Source: Streptococcus cristatus AS 1.3089 (lineage in GTDB: Bacteria; Bacillota; Bacilli; Lactobacillales; Streptococcaceae). Taken from it: a DNA stretch of 64,000 bases. The notes beneath the pieces were generated by a model. It worked only from the letters and a program-made list of their open reading frames with translations. It was not told where the DNA came from and did no database searches. Numbering within the stretch: the first letter of the stretch is position 1; every line of letters begins with the position of its first letter. Shown one piece after another: positions 46,750-57,761 of the stretch. Position numbers and translations under genes: made by a program. Where the stretch lies: positions 1,340,212 to 1,404,211 of the forward strand of contig NC_021175.1 in NCBI RefSeq assembly GCF_000385925.1, read 5' to 3'.

Positions 46750-47136
46750 ATGAATAGATTTTTACGAGTGACTTTCATTTTACTTTTCTTAGCTATGCTG
46801 GGTGCGGCTATGATCCAGATTTTCCAACCCCAGCTCTTGGGCAATGAGTCCATCTATGGTCTAGCTCCCTACTGGCAGCGGGAAATAGGTTTCTGGAATC
46901 TAGCTATTCTGCCTTTAGTCATTGCCACCAACATAAAATATGATTGGTTCTATCTGCGTATGACCTTGCTAGCACTGATTCTAGGTGGACTGGGCTTTGG
47001 TACCAACCATCTGCTGGGCTATCTTGAAAAAGCAAATCAAGCGAATCTACTAGGCTGGATTGAAAATTACCTGCTAGTCTGCTGCTGGATCATCGGTTGG
47101 GTATTAGAATCTAGAAAAGAAAAAATTGATATATAG
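46750..47136 (+). CDS. Four-helix membrane protein, unknown
   Basis: A 128-residue hydrophobic protein starting MNRFLRVTFILLFLAMLGA behind AAAGGAG. Four membrane segments: about 5-25, 48-60, 68-90 and 100-120. The loops hold YGLAPYWQREIGFW and TNIKYDWFYLR. No domain recognised. It is a single-gene transcript with a strong terminator, divergent from cshA. Confidence 0.8.
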   Translation: MNRFLRVTFILLFLAMLGAAMIQIFQPQLLGNESIYGLAPYWQREIGFWNLAILPLVIATNIKYDWFYLRMTLLALILGGLGFGTNHLLGYLEKANQANLLGWIENYLLVCCWIIGWVLESRKEKIDI

Positions 47137-47150
47137 AGTATCTACTAACT

Positions 47151-47198
47151 AATAGTGTAACGATAATCTATAATTATCATAGTTACACTATTGTTTTT
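47151..47198 (+). terminator. Terminator after the membrane protein gene
   Basis: AATAGTGTAAC and GTTACACTATT with inner ATAAT/ATTAT pairing, followed by a T run. The long perfect stem works on both strands. Confidence 0.9.
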
Positions 47199-47240
47199 AT
47201 TCCTTATAAATTGTGGTCAATTGAAGAAAATATAAAATCT

Positions 47241-47270
47241 GGAGAAGATCATAAGGTTCTTCTCCTTTTT
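47241..47270 (+). terminator. Orphan terminator-like hairpin
   Basis: GGAGAAG-ATCATAAGGTT-CTTCTCC followed by five T. No gene lies between it and the terminator at 47151, so it may be a backup terminator or the end of a short unannotated transcript. Confidence 0.65.
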
Positions 47271-47342
47271 GATATGCAAAATGTTAATATTCTTATTTTG
47301 AAGTTTTCACAATTACGAAATCAAAAAAATTCTAGAAAAAAT

Positions 47343-47371
47343 AAACCGATAGAATGAATCTACCGGTTTTT
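47343..47371. terminator. Terminator after pyk
   Basis: AAACCGATAG-AATGAAT-CTACCGGTTT, with T runs on both strands. It ends the pfkA-pyk transcript. Confidence 0.85.
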
Positions 47372-47388
47372 GAATATTATGAACTAAA

Positions 47389-48894
47389 TTAACGGATTGT
47401 GCGGATGCGCATGGTGTTTGTACGAACCGCTTCACCCAATGGTACACCAGCAACGATAACGATATCGTCACCAGATTCAACCAAGCCTTGCTCTACTGCA
47501 ATTTTCTCAGCAATTTCGAACATATCATCTGTTGTAGATGGACGCTCTGTCAAGACTGGAATAACACCCCAGTTAAGCATCAAACCACGCTCTGTCAATT
47601 CATCAAAAGTGATTGCCAAGATGTCAGCGTTTGGACGGTATTTAGAGATCAAACGAGCAGTGTGACCTGTCTTAGTCAAAGTAACAACCAATTTGATATT
47701 CATTGAATTTGTTGCGTCTTTAACGGCTGAAGCCATAACTTCAGTCTTAGAATGACGCTCAAAACTGTCAGTTGTCAAACGGCCGTATTCATTCAAAAGA
47801 GTTTGAGCGTTCTTGTCGATAGTTGCCATTGTGCGAACAGACTCAAGTGGGTATTTACCATTTGCAGACTCACCTGAAAGCATAGTTGCGTCAGTTCCGT
47901 CGATAACGGCGTTAAATACGTCTGATACTTCTGAACGAGTCGCACGTGGTTTTTCAGTCATGGTTTCAAGCATGTTTGTTGCAGTAATAACTACTTTACC
48001 TGCTGCATTGACTTTCTTGATGATTATTTTTTGGTAAACTGGAACCATTTCGAATGGTACTTCGATACCCATGTCACCACGAGCGATCATGATACCGTCA
48101 GCAGCTTCGATGATTTCATCCAAGTTGTCGATACCTTGTTGGTTTTCGATTTTCGCGAACAATTGAACGTGACCGTTACCAGTTTCTTCACAGATAGCGC
48201 GAACTTCGTTAACGTCTTTTGCAGTACGTACGAATGAGATGGCGATGAAGTTGATTCCTTGCTCAAGACCGAAGCGGATGTCAGCGTTGTCGCGCTCAGC
48301 AAGTGCTGGGAAAGGAATCTTAGTGTTAGGGATGTTTACACCTTTTTGTTTTGCAATAACACCATCGTTTTCAACTTCTACTTCAAATTCACGAGTTGCA
48401 TCGTCTTTTGCAATAACACGAAGACCAAGTTTACCATCGTCAACCAAGACTTGGCGACCAACTTCAACATCGTCGTAGATATCAAGGCCACCAGCAACGT
48501 TCAAAGCAATCACATCGCGTGTTGATTTGATACCTTGTTTAGTTGCAACACGGATTTTTTCACCTGTTTTGTATGAATACTCTTTTGCATCGCCTTCAAA
48601 CAATTCTGTACGAATTTCTGGACCTTTTGTATCAAGAAGGAAACCAACTTTTTTACCAGCAAGTTTTTCAGCAAGTTTAACAGTTGCCATACGGTCACCT
48701 TGCTCTTGGTGGTCACCGTGTGAGAAGTTGAAACGGAAAGTATTTGCACCAGCTTCAATCAACTGAGCAATGTTTTTAGCTGACGCTTCAACGTCCAGTT
48801 TTTCACCCCAATATCCGTCATCACCGAATTTTTTACCACCGCGGATTTCTACCGCAGGACCTAAAGTTGCAACAATTTTTACGCGTTTGTTCAT
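47389..48894 (-). CDS. pyk: Pyruvate kinase
   Basis: A 501-residue glycolytic enzyme. It begins MNKRVKIVATLGPAVEIRGG, with FRFNFSHGD, LLDTKGPEIRTELFEG, the active-site segment IMIARGDMGIEVPFE, and ATNMLETM. The N-terminal insert (GGKKFGDDGYWGEKLDVEAS) is typical of the long streptococcal form. It lies 51 bp after pfkA in one operon, where glycolytic flux enzymes are made together. Confidence 0.98.
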   Translation of the reverse strand: MNKRVKIVATLGPAVEIRGGKKFGDDGYWGEKLDVEASAKNIAQLIEAGANTFRFNFSHGDHQEQGDRMATVKLAEKLAGKKVGFLLDTKGPEIRTELFEGDAKEYSYKTGEKIRVATKQGIKSTRDVIALNVAGGLDIYDDVEVGRQVLVDDGKLGLRVIAKDDATREFEVEVENDGVIAKQKGVNIPNTKIPFPALAERDNADIRFGLEQGINFIAISFVRTAKDVNEVRAICEETGNGHVQLFAKIENQQGIDNLDEIIEAADGIMIARGDMGIEVPFEMVPVYQKIIIKKVNAAGKVVITATNMLETMTEKPRATRSEVSDVFNAVIDGTDATMLSGESANGKYPLESVRTMATIDKNAQTLLNEYGRLTTDSFERHSKTEVMASAVKDATNSMNIKLVVTLTKTGHTARLISKYRPNADILAITFDELTERGLMLNWGVIPVLTERPSTTDDMFEIAEKIAVEQGLVESGDDIVIVAGVPLGEAVRTNTMRIRTIR

Positions 48895-48945
48895 GATTTT
48901 AAGAAACTCCTTCTACTATTTAGGGATTTTTCCCTGATTGACCAA

Positions 48946-49980
<1,035 letters not shown>

Positions 49981-50040
49981 TTAACATTCTTATAGATTAT
50001 ACCACAATCAGAACAAAAATTCTCTTATTTTCCTGATTTT

Positions 50041-53000
50041 TTACCGAAAAACCGTTTTCATGCTATAAGTTTTTAGTTCAGTTTGAAGCTGGTCTGTTTT
50101 TTGAACACGAAAGCCTGTTGCAGGAACCGTTTTCTTTTCATTCTCATAGCGTAGCACTACGGGAATATTGCCTGGGTACCGCTGCAAGATCTCTGCAATC
50201 TGCTTGTCATGACTAGCATCCGCTAATTGGATCCAAAAACGTTCCGCGCTAGCTTCTGCCGCTTCTGCTAAAATCATCTGCAACCGCCCATCTCTCTCCT
50301 GAATTTTTCCAGTCAGATAATAATAGCCTTTTTCTTGGATTTGCTTGGCAAAACGGCGGTAAACTTCAGGAAATAAAGTAACATCTAGCTTTTTCTTGGT
50401 ATCCGTCACTTGCATAAAGGCCATATTTTCACCATTTTTGGTGCGAATAATCTTGATCGACTGGACCTCTACTAGAATGGTCGCCTTGCTATTTTCCGCC
50501 AACTCTTCAATCCAGACAAAAGGATGATGGGCTTTCTTAGCTAGACTGATGAGGGGATGGTCACTAAGACCAATCCCAATCAGGGCTTGCTCCTGCTCAA
50601 ACTTTTCTGCAGCGGTAAAATCCTCAGCATCCATCCATGAATAGCTAGTATCAGCAAATAAACTGCCTAGCTCATCCGCAAAGACAAAAAGATTCGGTAG
50701 ATTGAGTAAAATCTTCTGCCGATTGGGCTCAAAAACATCAAAGAGTCCCAATTGCACCAATGGGCTTAAAAGTGGCAACTTATGATAACTCTGCGGCAGA
50801 CGTAAGATAAAATCTTCCACACTGCTGAAGGGATTCTTTTGACGCTCTTCTATGATCCAGAAAGCAAAATCTCTTGGCAAGCCCTTGATATTTTTCAGGC
50901 CAAGATAGATTTTTCGCTCCTGAAACTTATCTTTATAGGGAATGTTATGGATGGTCAAGGGAGCTAGCTCAAAGCCAAAGCCGAGTGCATCCGTTATATA
51001 ATCCGAGCTAGAATAATTAAGCATGACATCAAAGAAGATGTCTGGATAATGAGCCTTGAAATAGGCCAACTGAAAAGCTAGAGCCGAATAAGCATAGGCA
51101 TGACTACGGTTGAAGCCATAACCGGCAAATTTCTCCATGACTGCAAAAACTTCCTTAGCCTTAGTCTCTGAGTGCCCCAATTTAACAGCTCCCTTGACAA
51201 ATTCTTCCTCCATTTTATGCATTTCAGCAGCATTTTTCTTACCCATCGCCCGCCGTAAAATATCGGCCTTTCCCAGGCTAAAACCACCAAAACGCTGGGC
51301 GACCTGCATGACCTGCTCTTGGTAAAGCATGATGCCATAAGTTGGAGCCAAGATATCCTCCAAGCTCGGATCAATCATCTCCACACGCTCGCGACCATGC
51401 TTGCGCTTGACAAAGTTATCAATATAATCACTAGCGCCGGGACGATTGAGAGAGGTGGTAGCCACTACTTCTTCAAACTGGACGGGTTGAACTCTTTTCA
51501 AAAGACTGATGGCACCTGCTTGTTCAAACTGGAAAATACCCTTGGTATTGCCTGCTGCAAAGAGACGCAGAGTTCCCTCGTCTTCCAAGTCAATACGAGC
51601 AATATCAATATCAACTCCGTATTTTTCTAGAGTTGCTTCTTTCATACGCTGGACAAAGGTTAGATTGCGCAAGCCCAGAAAGTCCATCTTAAGCAGTCCA
51701 TTGCTTTCGACACCGTGGGCATCGTACTGGGTGAGATACATGTCCTCCCCGTATTTTAAGGGGATTTGATTGGTCAAATCATCGTCGCTCATGACGACAC
51801 CAGCAGCATGGATTGAGGTCTGACGTGGATTGCCTTCGATTTTCTTAGCAATTTCAAAAGCCTTTTGGTATTCTAGCTTGCTATTGATAATCTGACGAAA
51901 GGCTATATTTCGCTCATAAGCAGTGGTCAAATTATCTCGAAAACCGATTTTTTTGGTGATATTGGTCAGCTCGTACTCTGGCAAACCAAAGCGCTTAAAA
52001 ACATCTCGGATAGCCTGCTTGGCTCCAAAGGTTGAGTAGGTCACAATCTGAGCTGCATGCATACTACCGTAGCGATCTCGGACATAGCGGATAAATTCCG
52101 GTCGATACACATCGGGAATATCAATATCAATATCGGGCATGGTATAGCGTTCTAGGTTTAGGAAACGTTCAAACAGCAGGTTCTTTTCCACTGGGTCAAT
52201 ACCTGTAATTTCCAGAGCATAGGCCACCAGACTGCCAACTGCAGAACCACGCCCCATCCCCATATAATACCCTTGACTACGACCAAAGCGCAGCAAATCC
52301 CAGACGATGAGAAAATAATCATCAAAACCCATCTGATGAATGACATCAAGCTCCTGGTCCAGCCTTACTTGATAGGCTGTTCCTGCAAGCCCCCGCTTAG
52401 CCAATCCTGTCTCAGCTAACTCCCGCAGTTCCTCCACAGCAGGACGCTCAGGATTGAAGCGTGGAAGCTTCAAGTCGGTGTTGATTTCATAGTGAACATC
52501 AGCTATCAATCGCTCTAAGTTGGGCAAACTCTCTGGAAAGTTTTCAGCGAAAGCTTCCTCTAAAGATTCTGGCGCTAATAAAAATTCATGGCTTGACAGG
52601 TGACCAACCTCTCGCAAGCTGATATTGTCCCGAATCGCCCTCAACATTTGCAAGGTTTCCAAGTCTCCCTGCTCAAAGTAACGAACCGTATGCAAGGGTA
52701 GGACTGGCCTAGTCAATTCCTGCCTAGGCGTATCTGGAAAGACCCCAACATAAAAGTCCAAACCCAGATCTAGCTGATCCACACCTTCAAAGATTGGTAC
52801 AATCAAAGCCAGCCCCTTAAAAAGATGTTGAAAGTCTTCCCAATTTTGACGATTCATCATTTTCAGAGTTGAAATCTTCATCAAATTGCGATAACCCTGA
52901 CTATCCAGAGCCAAGAGTCTCAAATTGAGAGGATTTCCATCTTTATAAATTTCCATCTCTAGACCTAGCAAGGGCTGAAGTCCTGCCGCTTTTGCTTCCT

Positions 53001-53151
53001 CTAGAAAATGATAAGCACCATAAAGATTGTCCATATCCATCATACCCAGACTTTTGTAGCCCAAGTCCTTGGCCCGTTGAACATATTTTTTGATAGAGAC
53101 TAAACTATCCATAAAGCTATAAACAGTCTTGGTATCTAGTTGTGTAATCAC
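50041..53151 (-). CDS. dnaE: DNA polymerase III alpha subunit DnaE
   Basis: A 1036-residue C-family polymerase which in Gram-positives extends primers for PolC. The best start is the GTG at 53149-53151 (reading VITQLDTKTVYSFMDSLVSIKKYV) behind AAGGAG. A longer frame to 53214 has no site. The PHP domain is at the N-terminus. The catalytic PDIDIDIPD lies near residue 340, and GMGRGSAVGSLVAYAL precedes it. The C-terminus has an OB fold. It is expressed ahead of pfkA-pyk. Confidence 0.97.
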   Translation of the reverse strand: MITQLDTKTVYSFMDSLVSIKKYVQRAKDLGYKSLGMMDMDNLYGAYHFLEEAKAAGLQPLLGLEMEIYKDGNPLNLRLLALDSQGYRNLMKISTLKMMNRQNWEDFQHLFKGLALIVPIFEGVDQLDLGLDFYVGVFPDTPRQELTRPVLPLHTVRYFEQGDLETLQMLRAIRDNISLREVGHLSSHEFLLAPESLEEAFAENFPESLPNLERLIADVHYEINTDLKLPRFNPERPAVEELRELAETGLAKRGLAGTAYQVRLDQELDVIHQMGFDDYFLIVWDLLRFGRSQGYYMGMGRGSAVGSLVAYALEITGIDPVEKNLLFERFLNLERYTMPDIDIDIPDVYRPEFIRYVRDRYGSMHAAQIVTYSTFGAKQAIRDVFKRFGLPEYELTNITKKIGFRDNLTTAYERNIAFRQIINSKLEYQKAFEIAKKIEGNPRQTSIHAAGVVMSDDDLTNQIPLKYGEDMYLTQYDAHGVESNGLLKMDFLGLRNLTFVQRMKEATLEKYGVDIDIARIDLEDEGTLRLFAAGNTKGIFQFEQAGAISLLKRVQPVQFEEVVATTSLNRPGASDYIDNFVKRKHGRERVEMIDPSLEDILAPTYGIMLYQEQVMQVAQRFGGFSLGKADILRRAMGKKNAAEMHKMEEEFVKGAVKLGHSETKAKEVFAVMEKFAGYGFNRSHAYAYSALAFQLAYFKAHYPDIFFDVMLNYSSSDYITDALGFGFELAPLTIHNIPYKDKFQERKIYLGLKNIKGLPRDFAFWIIEERQKNPFSSVEDFILRLPQSYHKLPLLSPLVQLGLFDVFEPNRQKILLNLPNLFVFADELGSLFADTSYSWMDAEDFTAAEKFEQEQALIGIGLSDHPLISLAKKAHHPFVWIEELAENSKATILVEVQSIKIIRTKNGENMAFMQVTDTKKKLDVTLFPEVYRRFAKQIQEKGYYYLTGKIQERDGRLQMILAEAAEASAERFWIQLADASHDKQIAEILQRYPGNIPVVLRYENEKKTVPATGFRVQKTDQLQTELKTYSMKTVFR

Positions 53152-53613
53152 AAAATTCTCCTTGATACAGCTACGATAAATGATTCCTACTAGTAAAAAG
53201 AAGACAGAAAACAATATATTTCCACTTCTTTATTTTTACATTTTTTCTGAAAATCCATGCCAAATCTTGGCTAAATCCTGACCTCTTAATTCCTATCAGT
53301 TAAGCAGATTGGACAAGCAATGATTTTCAATATTCCTACTTCTATTATACCTAAATTTCTGCAAAGAAGAAACTCATAATCTCTTGTGTTCGATGACTGC
53401 AGTTAGCTAAAATAAAAAAGTGAGGCTGGGACAAAAGTCCTAGCCTCTCAATTGTCTTTGGATTGTCGAGCAAGACGCAGTGGTTGAGTGGGCTCTACTA
53501 GGCTGATTTCATCAGCTTTTACAGCCCTACTCAACTGTGCGGAGGTGGGACGACGAAATCGAATTCTAACGAATTACCGATTTCTGTCCCACTCTCATTC
53601 CTTATCCATTATC
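53152..53613. other. Region between dnaE and ccpA
   Basis: A TATAAT box (minus, 53344-53349) with a weak TTTCTT -35 could start dnaE with a leader of about 190 nt. AT-rich DNA follows, then repeat copy 3 (53422-53595), which lies behind the ccpA stop. No gene seen. Confidence 0.6.
53422..53595 (+). repeat. 170-bp bipartite hairpin repeat, copy 3
   Basis: Same orientation as copies 1 and 2, with the same two end hairpins. It ends about 18 bp behind the ccpA stop codon. The middle reads CTCTACTAGGCTGATTTC as in copy 4, where copies 1 and 2 have TACGCTGATTTC. Confidence 0.95.
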
Positions 53614-54618
53614 TTATTTACGAGTTGATTTACGCTCACTGATACTATGGGCTAGGAGAACTTCACGCTCTTCCAACTCTTCTTTATGCATAATTTTCGT
53701 CAGCATCCGCATACTGATTGCACCAATGTCATACAAAGGTTGCCCAATAGTAGACAGATTAGGGCGAGTAAAGCGAGCAATTTGCGAATCATCGCTGGTA
53801 ATGATTTCGAAGTCTTCAGGAATATGAACACCTCGATCAGCCAAGCCATTGAGCAAACCTGCTGCCAACTCATCTCCAGTCACAAAGGCTGCTGTGGCTT
53901 TTGAAGCAATCAAGCGTTCAGCTAGATAGTAGCCGTCATCATAGCTATATTTAGACTCGAATACCAGGCCTTCGCTGTAAGAAATTTTCTGGCCTTTCAG
54001 AGCTTCTTTGTAGCCAGACAAGCGGATTTTACCATTGATATCATCCACCAAAGGCCCGCTGACAAAAGCAATTTTCTTATTGCGCTTAGCCAATAGTTCC
54101 ACAGCATCAATCGTTGCTTGTTTGTAGTCAATATTAACACTTGGCAACTGATGCTCTACATCCACCGTACCCGCTAGAACTACTGGTGTCCGTGAACGTG
54201 AAAATTCTGAGCGAATCTTTTCTGTCAGATGATAGCCCATAAAAATAATACCGTCCACTTGCTTAGAGAAAAGCGTATTGACAACCGAAACTTCCTTGTC
54301 GTCATCTTCATCACTATTTGCTAGGACGATATTGTACTTATACATCTCGGCAATATCATCAATCCCTTTGGCTAGAGTAGAGAAGTAACTATTGGTAATA
54401 TTTGGGATTACAACACCGACAGTGGTCGTCTTTTTACTGGCCAAACCGCGGGCAACAGCATTAGGACGATAGTCAAGGCGTTCAATCACTTCCAATACTT
54501 TTTTACGTGTATTTTCTTTTACATTTTTGTTTCCATTTACGACCCGGCTGACCGTCGCCATTGAAACTCCCGCTTCACGGGCGACATCATAAATGGTTAC
54601 TGTGTCGTCTGTGTTCAT
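53614..54618 (-). CDS. ccpA: Catabolite control protein A
   Basis: A 334-residue LacI-family regulator that with HPr-Ser-P represses or activates genes at cre sites. The N-terminal HTH VTIYDVAREAGVSMATVSRVVNG and hinge YRPNAVARGLASKKTTTVGVV are complete. The effector domain ends with IGAISMRMLTKIMHKEE. Target sites are visible in this window (43396, 54685). Its own promoter overlaps a cre-like box, so autoregulation is likely. Confidence 0.97.
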   Translation of the reverse strand: MNTDDTVTIYDVAREAGVSMATVSRVVNGNKNVKENTRKKVLEVIERLDYRPNAVARGLASKKTTTVGVVIPNITNSYFSTLAKGIDDIAEMYKYNIVLANSDEDDDKEVSVVNTLFSKQVDGIIFMGYHLTEKIRSEFSRSRTPVVLAGTVDVEHQLPSVNIDYKQATIDAVELLAKRNKKIAFVSGPLVDDINGKIRLSGYKEALKGQKISYSEGLVFESKYSYDDGYYLAERLIASKATAAFVTGDELAAGLLNGLADRGVHIPEDFEIITSDDSQIARFTRPNLSTIGQPLYDIGAISMRMLTKIMHKEELEEREVLLAHSISERKSTRK

Positions 54619-54637
54619 ATGGTTTCCTTTCTTTTAT

Positions 54638-54699
54638 TGAAAATATCGTTTTCATTTTTCTACACTTATCATTGTATCACTAATTGTAAACACTTTCAA
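54638..54699 (-). promoter_or_regulatory. ccpA promoter with cre-like boxes
   Basis: Minus strand TTGAAA (54694-54699), 17-bp spacer, TACAAT (54671-54676). TGAAAGTGTTTACA (54685-54698) differs from the cre consensus by one base in the central CG and overlaps the -35 and spacer. A near-palindrome TGAAAACGATATTTTCA (54638-54654) lies in the leader. Confidence 0.7.
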
Positions 54700-54810
54700 G
54701 TATTTTAGCGCGCAGATATGAAAACTTTCCTGACAGGAAACTTTTTTATCTTTTCTTTACATAAATCACAGAAAATGAGGCTCTTTATTCCAAAACGAGG
54801 CTTACTCAAC

Positions 54811-54835
54811 AAAAAATCGGCTCAAAAGCCGATTT
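54811..54835 (-). terminator. Terminator after ppc
   Basis: Minus strand AAATCGGCT-TTTG-AGCCGATTT followed by TTT. Confidence 0.9.
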
Positions 54836-54867
54836 CTTGATTTATGTTGTTTGAAACTTCTTATGGA

Positions 54868-57714
54868 TCAGCCAGAATTTCGGAGACCTGTTGCAATTCC
54901 GTTGATGGTAATGTGAATCAAGCGTTCTTGCTCTGGTGAAAGTTCTCCACGGCGCTGACGCTTGATCAACTCCAGCTGAATATAATTTAACACATTAAAG
55001 TAAGGCATCCGATAGTCCAAACTATCCTTGAGATAGGCATTTTCTGCCAAGAGCTCATCATGGCCTTCAATCGCCAAGATAACATCCTTGGTCAGCTGCC
55101 ATTCATCTAGGATGATATTGAAAATATCCCGCACATCTTGATCTTCACAAAGTTGCGCATACTCAAAGGCGATATTCATATTGGACTTGGACAGGACCAT
55201 ATCAACATTTGACAAAAGGGACTGGAAGAATGGCCATCTCTTGTACATAAACTGTAGGAAGGCTAGATTCTTTTCAGGATCTTCATCAATAAATTCCTTG
55301 AAGCTGGAGCCGACACCATACCAACCAGGGAACATAACCCGACTTTGAGACCAAGAGAAGACCCAAGGAATGGCTCTTAGGCCACCGATTTCAGTGATGG
55401 TTTTACGGGCGGCTGGACGAGATCCGATATTAAAGCTAGAAATCGCCTTAATAGGACTAGACTCAAAGAAATAGTCGTAGAAACGTTCGTCACCAAAGAC
55501 TAAATCGCGATAGATTTGGTAGCTTCGATTCACTACTCGATCCATGACTCTCTCGTACTCGTTAGTTGTATCACTGTCACTCTTCTTAGAGCTTATCATG
55601 CGGTTAATAGCAGCAGATACGAGCATTTCCAGATTATAGTAAGCAGCATCCTTGTTGCCGTATTTATTGCCAATGACCTCTCCCTGCTCTGTCAGGCGGA
55701 TACGATCATTGATACTCCGCAATGGTTGTGAAGTGATTGCTTCATAGGTTGGACCACCGCCACGACCGACAGTTCCTCCACGACCATGGAAGAAAGTAAT
55801 CTTGACGCCAAACTTGTCGCCAATGGCTGTCAGCTGTTGCTGAGCCTTGTAGAGAGTCCAGCAAGATGATAAGTAGCCACCGTCCTTGTTACTGTCTGAG
55901 TAGCCCAGCATGATTTCTTGGTAGTTGTTTTTAGAAGCAATCCATTTTTGAGCAATTGGCAGAGATAGATATTTCTCAATAGTATCGCAGGAGTTATCCA
56001 AGTCCTCAATCGTTTCAAATAGAGGGACAATCTGCACACGCGCACCTTCTTCATCGATCAAGCCGACTTCCTTGAGCATAATCGCCAACTCTAGCAAATC
56101 TGATACGCTAGTCGAATGGGAAATAATACTTTGCTTGATAACATCTTCGCCAATCGCATCCTTGAGCTGACGAGCCGTCTTGAAAATCTCCAATTCTTTT
56201 TGTAGAAGTTCAGACTTAGGTGCATGAGTTGCTGACAGGATTCGTGGATCCTCCAAAAGCTGCTTCAGGAGAACTTGGCACTTTTCTTCCTCTGGCAGGC
56301 TGCTGTAATCTTTTACGATATTAGCAGAAGCCAAGAGCTCCGCCACACAAGCCTCATGAACACTGGAATCCTGACGCATATCAATACTAGCCAAGAAGAA
56401 ACCAAAAATGTCAACTGCTTGTAGCAATTCAGTGAGTTCTCCAGTCACCAGAGCTTGTCCATTATGCTCCAGCAATGAATCGCGGATGACAAGTAGATCA
56501 TCCTTAAACTCTTGCGCATTTTTATAAGATGGGAGCTCTTCTTTGCGTAACTCATCTAAGCTATCACTGAGTCTAGACTGGATATAGTTTGGAATGATTT
56601 CCCTACCATTATGGCTGACTGAAGTAGCGACATTTGCATACAGGACTGCTTCCGCTTTGTCAGCCAAACGATGTCCTTCACTAGAGAAATTGCCTTCTTT
56701 CAGATAAAGTAAAGTCTGAATCAATTTGGACTGAATATAATGAAAGGCGCGGCGATAAGGTTCATTTTCTCTATACACAGACTTGTCGTTTGACAAGGCT
56801 GCCATCTTCGCTACAGCTTCGCTCGTTTTTGAAAGCTTGGTAGACAGAGAGAAATTACGGTAAAGTGTATAAACTTTGTCAATGTAATGATTCAGAATAA
56901 CTTCGCTCTGCACCGTCGCAGACAATTTTAAGGTCTCAGCAGTTACAAATGGATTTCCATCGCGGTCGCCACCAATCCACATTCCCATGGTGATGGGCTT
57001 AGGATTTTCCAAGTGCAGTCCCTTCTCTTCCGCCAAGCGCTTATACTCCAGCATAAGATTTGTGATGGCCTGCAGAAAAGAACTGTTATAATATTCCATG
57101 ACATTGGTGATTTCATTGGTCACCTTTAGTTTCTTTTCCCGAATCATATCGGTCTGCATCATCAGCTCAATATAGCGACGGAGATTGGCTAACCATTTCT
57201 TTTCATTCACCAGACCAGCTTTAACATCGCGATGCTGACGCAAAAGCGTGTGAATGTGATTTGTCAAATCCAGCATGGTCTTGCGCTGCACCTGAGTCGG
57301 ATGGGCGGTCAAAACGGGGACAACATTCAGATTTTCCAAGATTTCTTGCGCATTTTCTCGTGTCGAAAGTAAATCAATAGTCGTTGAAAGCTTACCAAGA
57401 TAGTCTTGATTGATATTGTTTTGGTGGTTAATCTCATAAGCCAAGTCAACATCTTCTGAGATATTGATGAGCAGGGGTAAAATAGAGAAGTAGCGTGAAA
57501 TATAAACCATATCATCCGTAGACAGTTCTTCTACCACCGCTTTTAGCTCTTGGTATTTAGCATGAACTGCCAGTTCTTCAATCGTGGAGATTTTAGCAAA
57601 GGTGTCAGGGCTGAGAATATTTTGGGTAATATCTATCAGCAAGTCTGTTAAAATGCCAACCTCTTCCCGAATCACTTCTTTATTGCTATAATTTTCTAAT
57701 TTTGTAAATGACAT
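54868..57714 (-). CDS. ppc: Phosphoenolpyruvate carboxylase
   Basis: A 948-residue enzyme making oxaloacetate from phosphoenolpyruvate and bicarbonate, supplying aspartate-family precursors where the TCA cycle is incomplete. The catalytic His138 is in [26 protein letters not shown] is the PEP-binding region, [15 protein letters not shown] is the second signature. The C-terminus is RNSG rather than the QNTG of the enterobacterial enzyme. It lies 48 bp behind ftsW. Confidence 0.97.
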   Translation of the reverse strand: MSFTKLENYSNKEVIREEVGILTDLLIDITQNILSPDTFAKISTIEELAVHAKYQELKAVVEELSTDDMVYISRYFSILPLLINISEDVDLAYEINHQNNINQDYLGKLSTTIDLLSTRENAQEILENLNVVPVLTAHPTQVQRKTMLDLTNHIHTLLRQHRDVKAGLVNEKKWLANLRRYIELMMQTDMIREKKLKVTNEITNVMEYYNSSFLQAITNLMLEYKRLAEEKGLHLENPKPITMGMWIGGDRDGNPFVTAETLKLSATVQSEVILNHYIDKVYTLYRNFSLSTKLSKTSEAVAKMAALSNDKSVYRENEPYRRAFHYIQSKLIQTLLYLKEGNFSSEGHRLADKAEAVLYANVATSVSHNGREIIPNYIQSRLSDSLDELRKEELPSYKNAQEFKDDLLVIRDSLLEHNGQALVTGELTELLQAVDIFGFFLASIDMRQDSSVHEACVAELLASANIVKDYSSLPEEEKCQVLLKQLLEDPRILSATHAPKSELLQKELEIFKTARQLKDAIGEDVIKQSIISHSTSVSDLLELAIMLKEVGLIDEEGARVQIVPLFETIEDLDNSCDTIEKYLSLPIAQKWIASKNNYQEIMLGYSDSNKDGGYLSSCWTLYKAQQQLTAIGDKFGVKITFFHGRGGTVGRGGGPTYEAITSQPLRSINDRIRLTEQGEVIGNKYGNKDAAYYNLEMLVSAAINRMISSKKSDSDTTNEYERVMDRVVNRSYQIYRDLVFGDERFYDYFFESSPIKAISSFNIGSRPAARKTITEIGGLRAIPWVFSWSQSRVMFPGWYGVGSSFKEFIDEDPEKNLAFLQFMYKRWPFFQSLLSNVDMVLSKSNMNIAFEYAQLCEDQDVRDIFNIILDEWQLTKDVILAIEGHDELLAENAYLKDSLDYRMPYFNVLNYIQLELIKRQRRGELSPEQERLIHITINGIATGLRNSG

Positions 57715-57761
57715 TAGTTACACCTTTCTATTGTTCAAGAGCCAACACATCAAAAGAGTTT

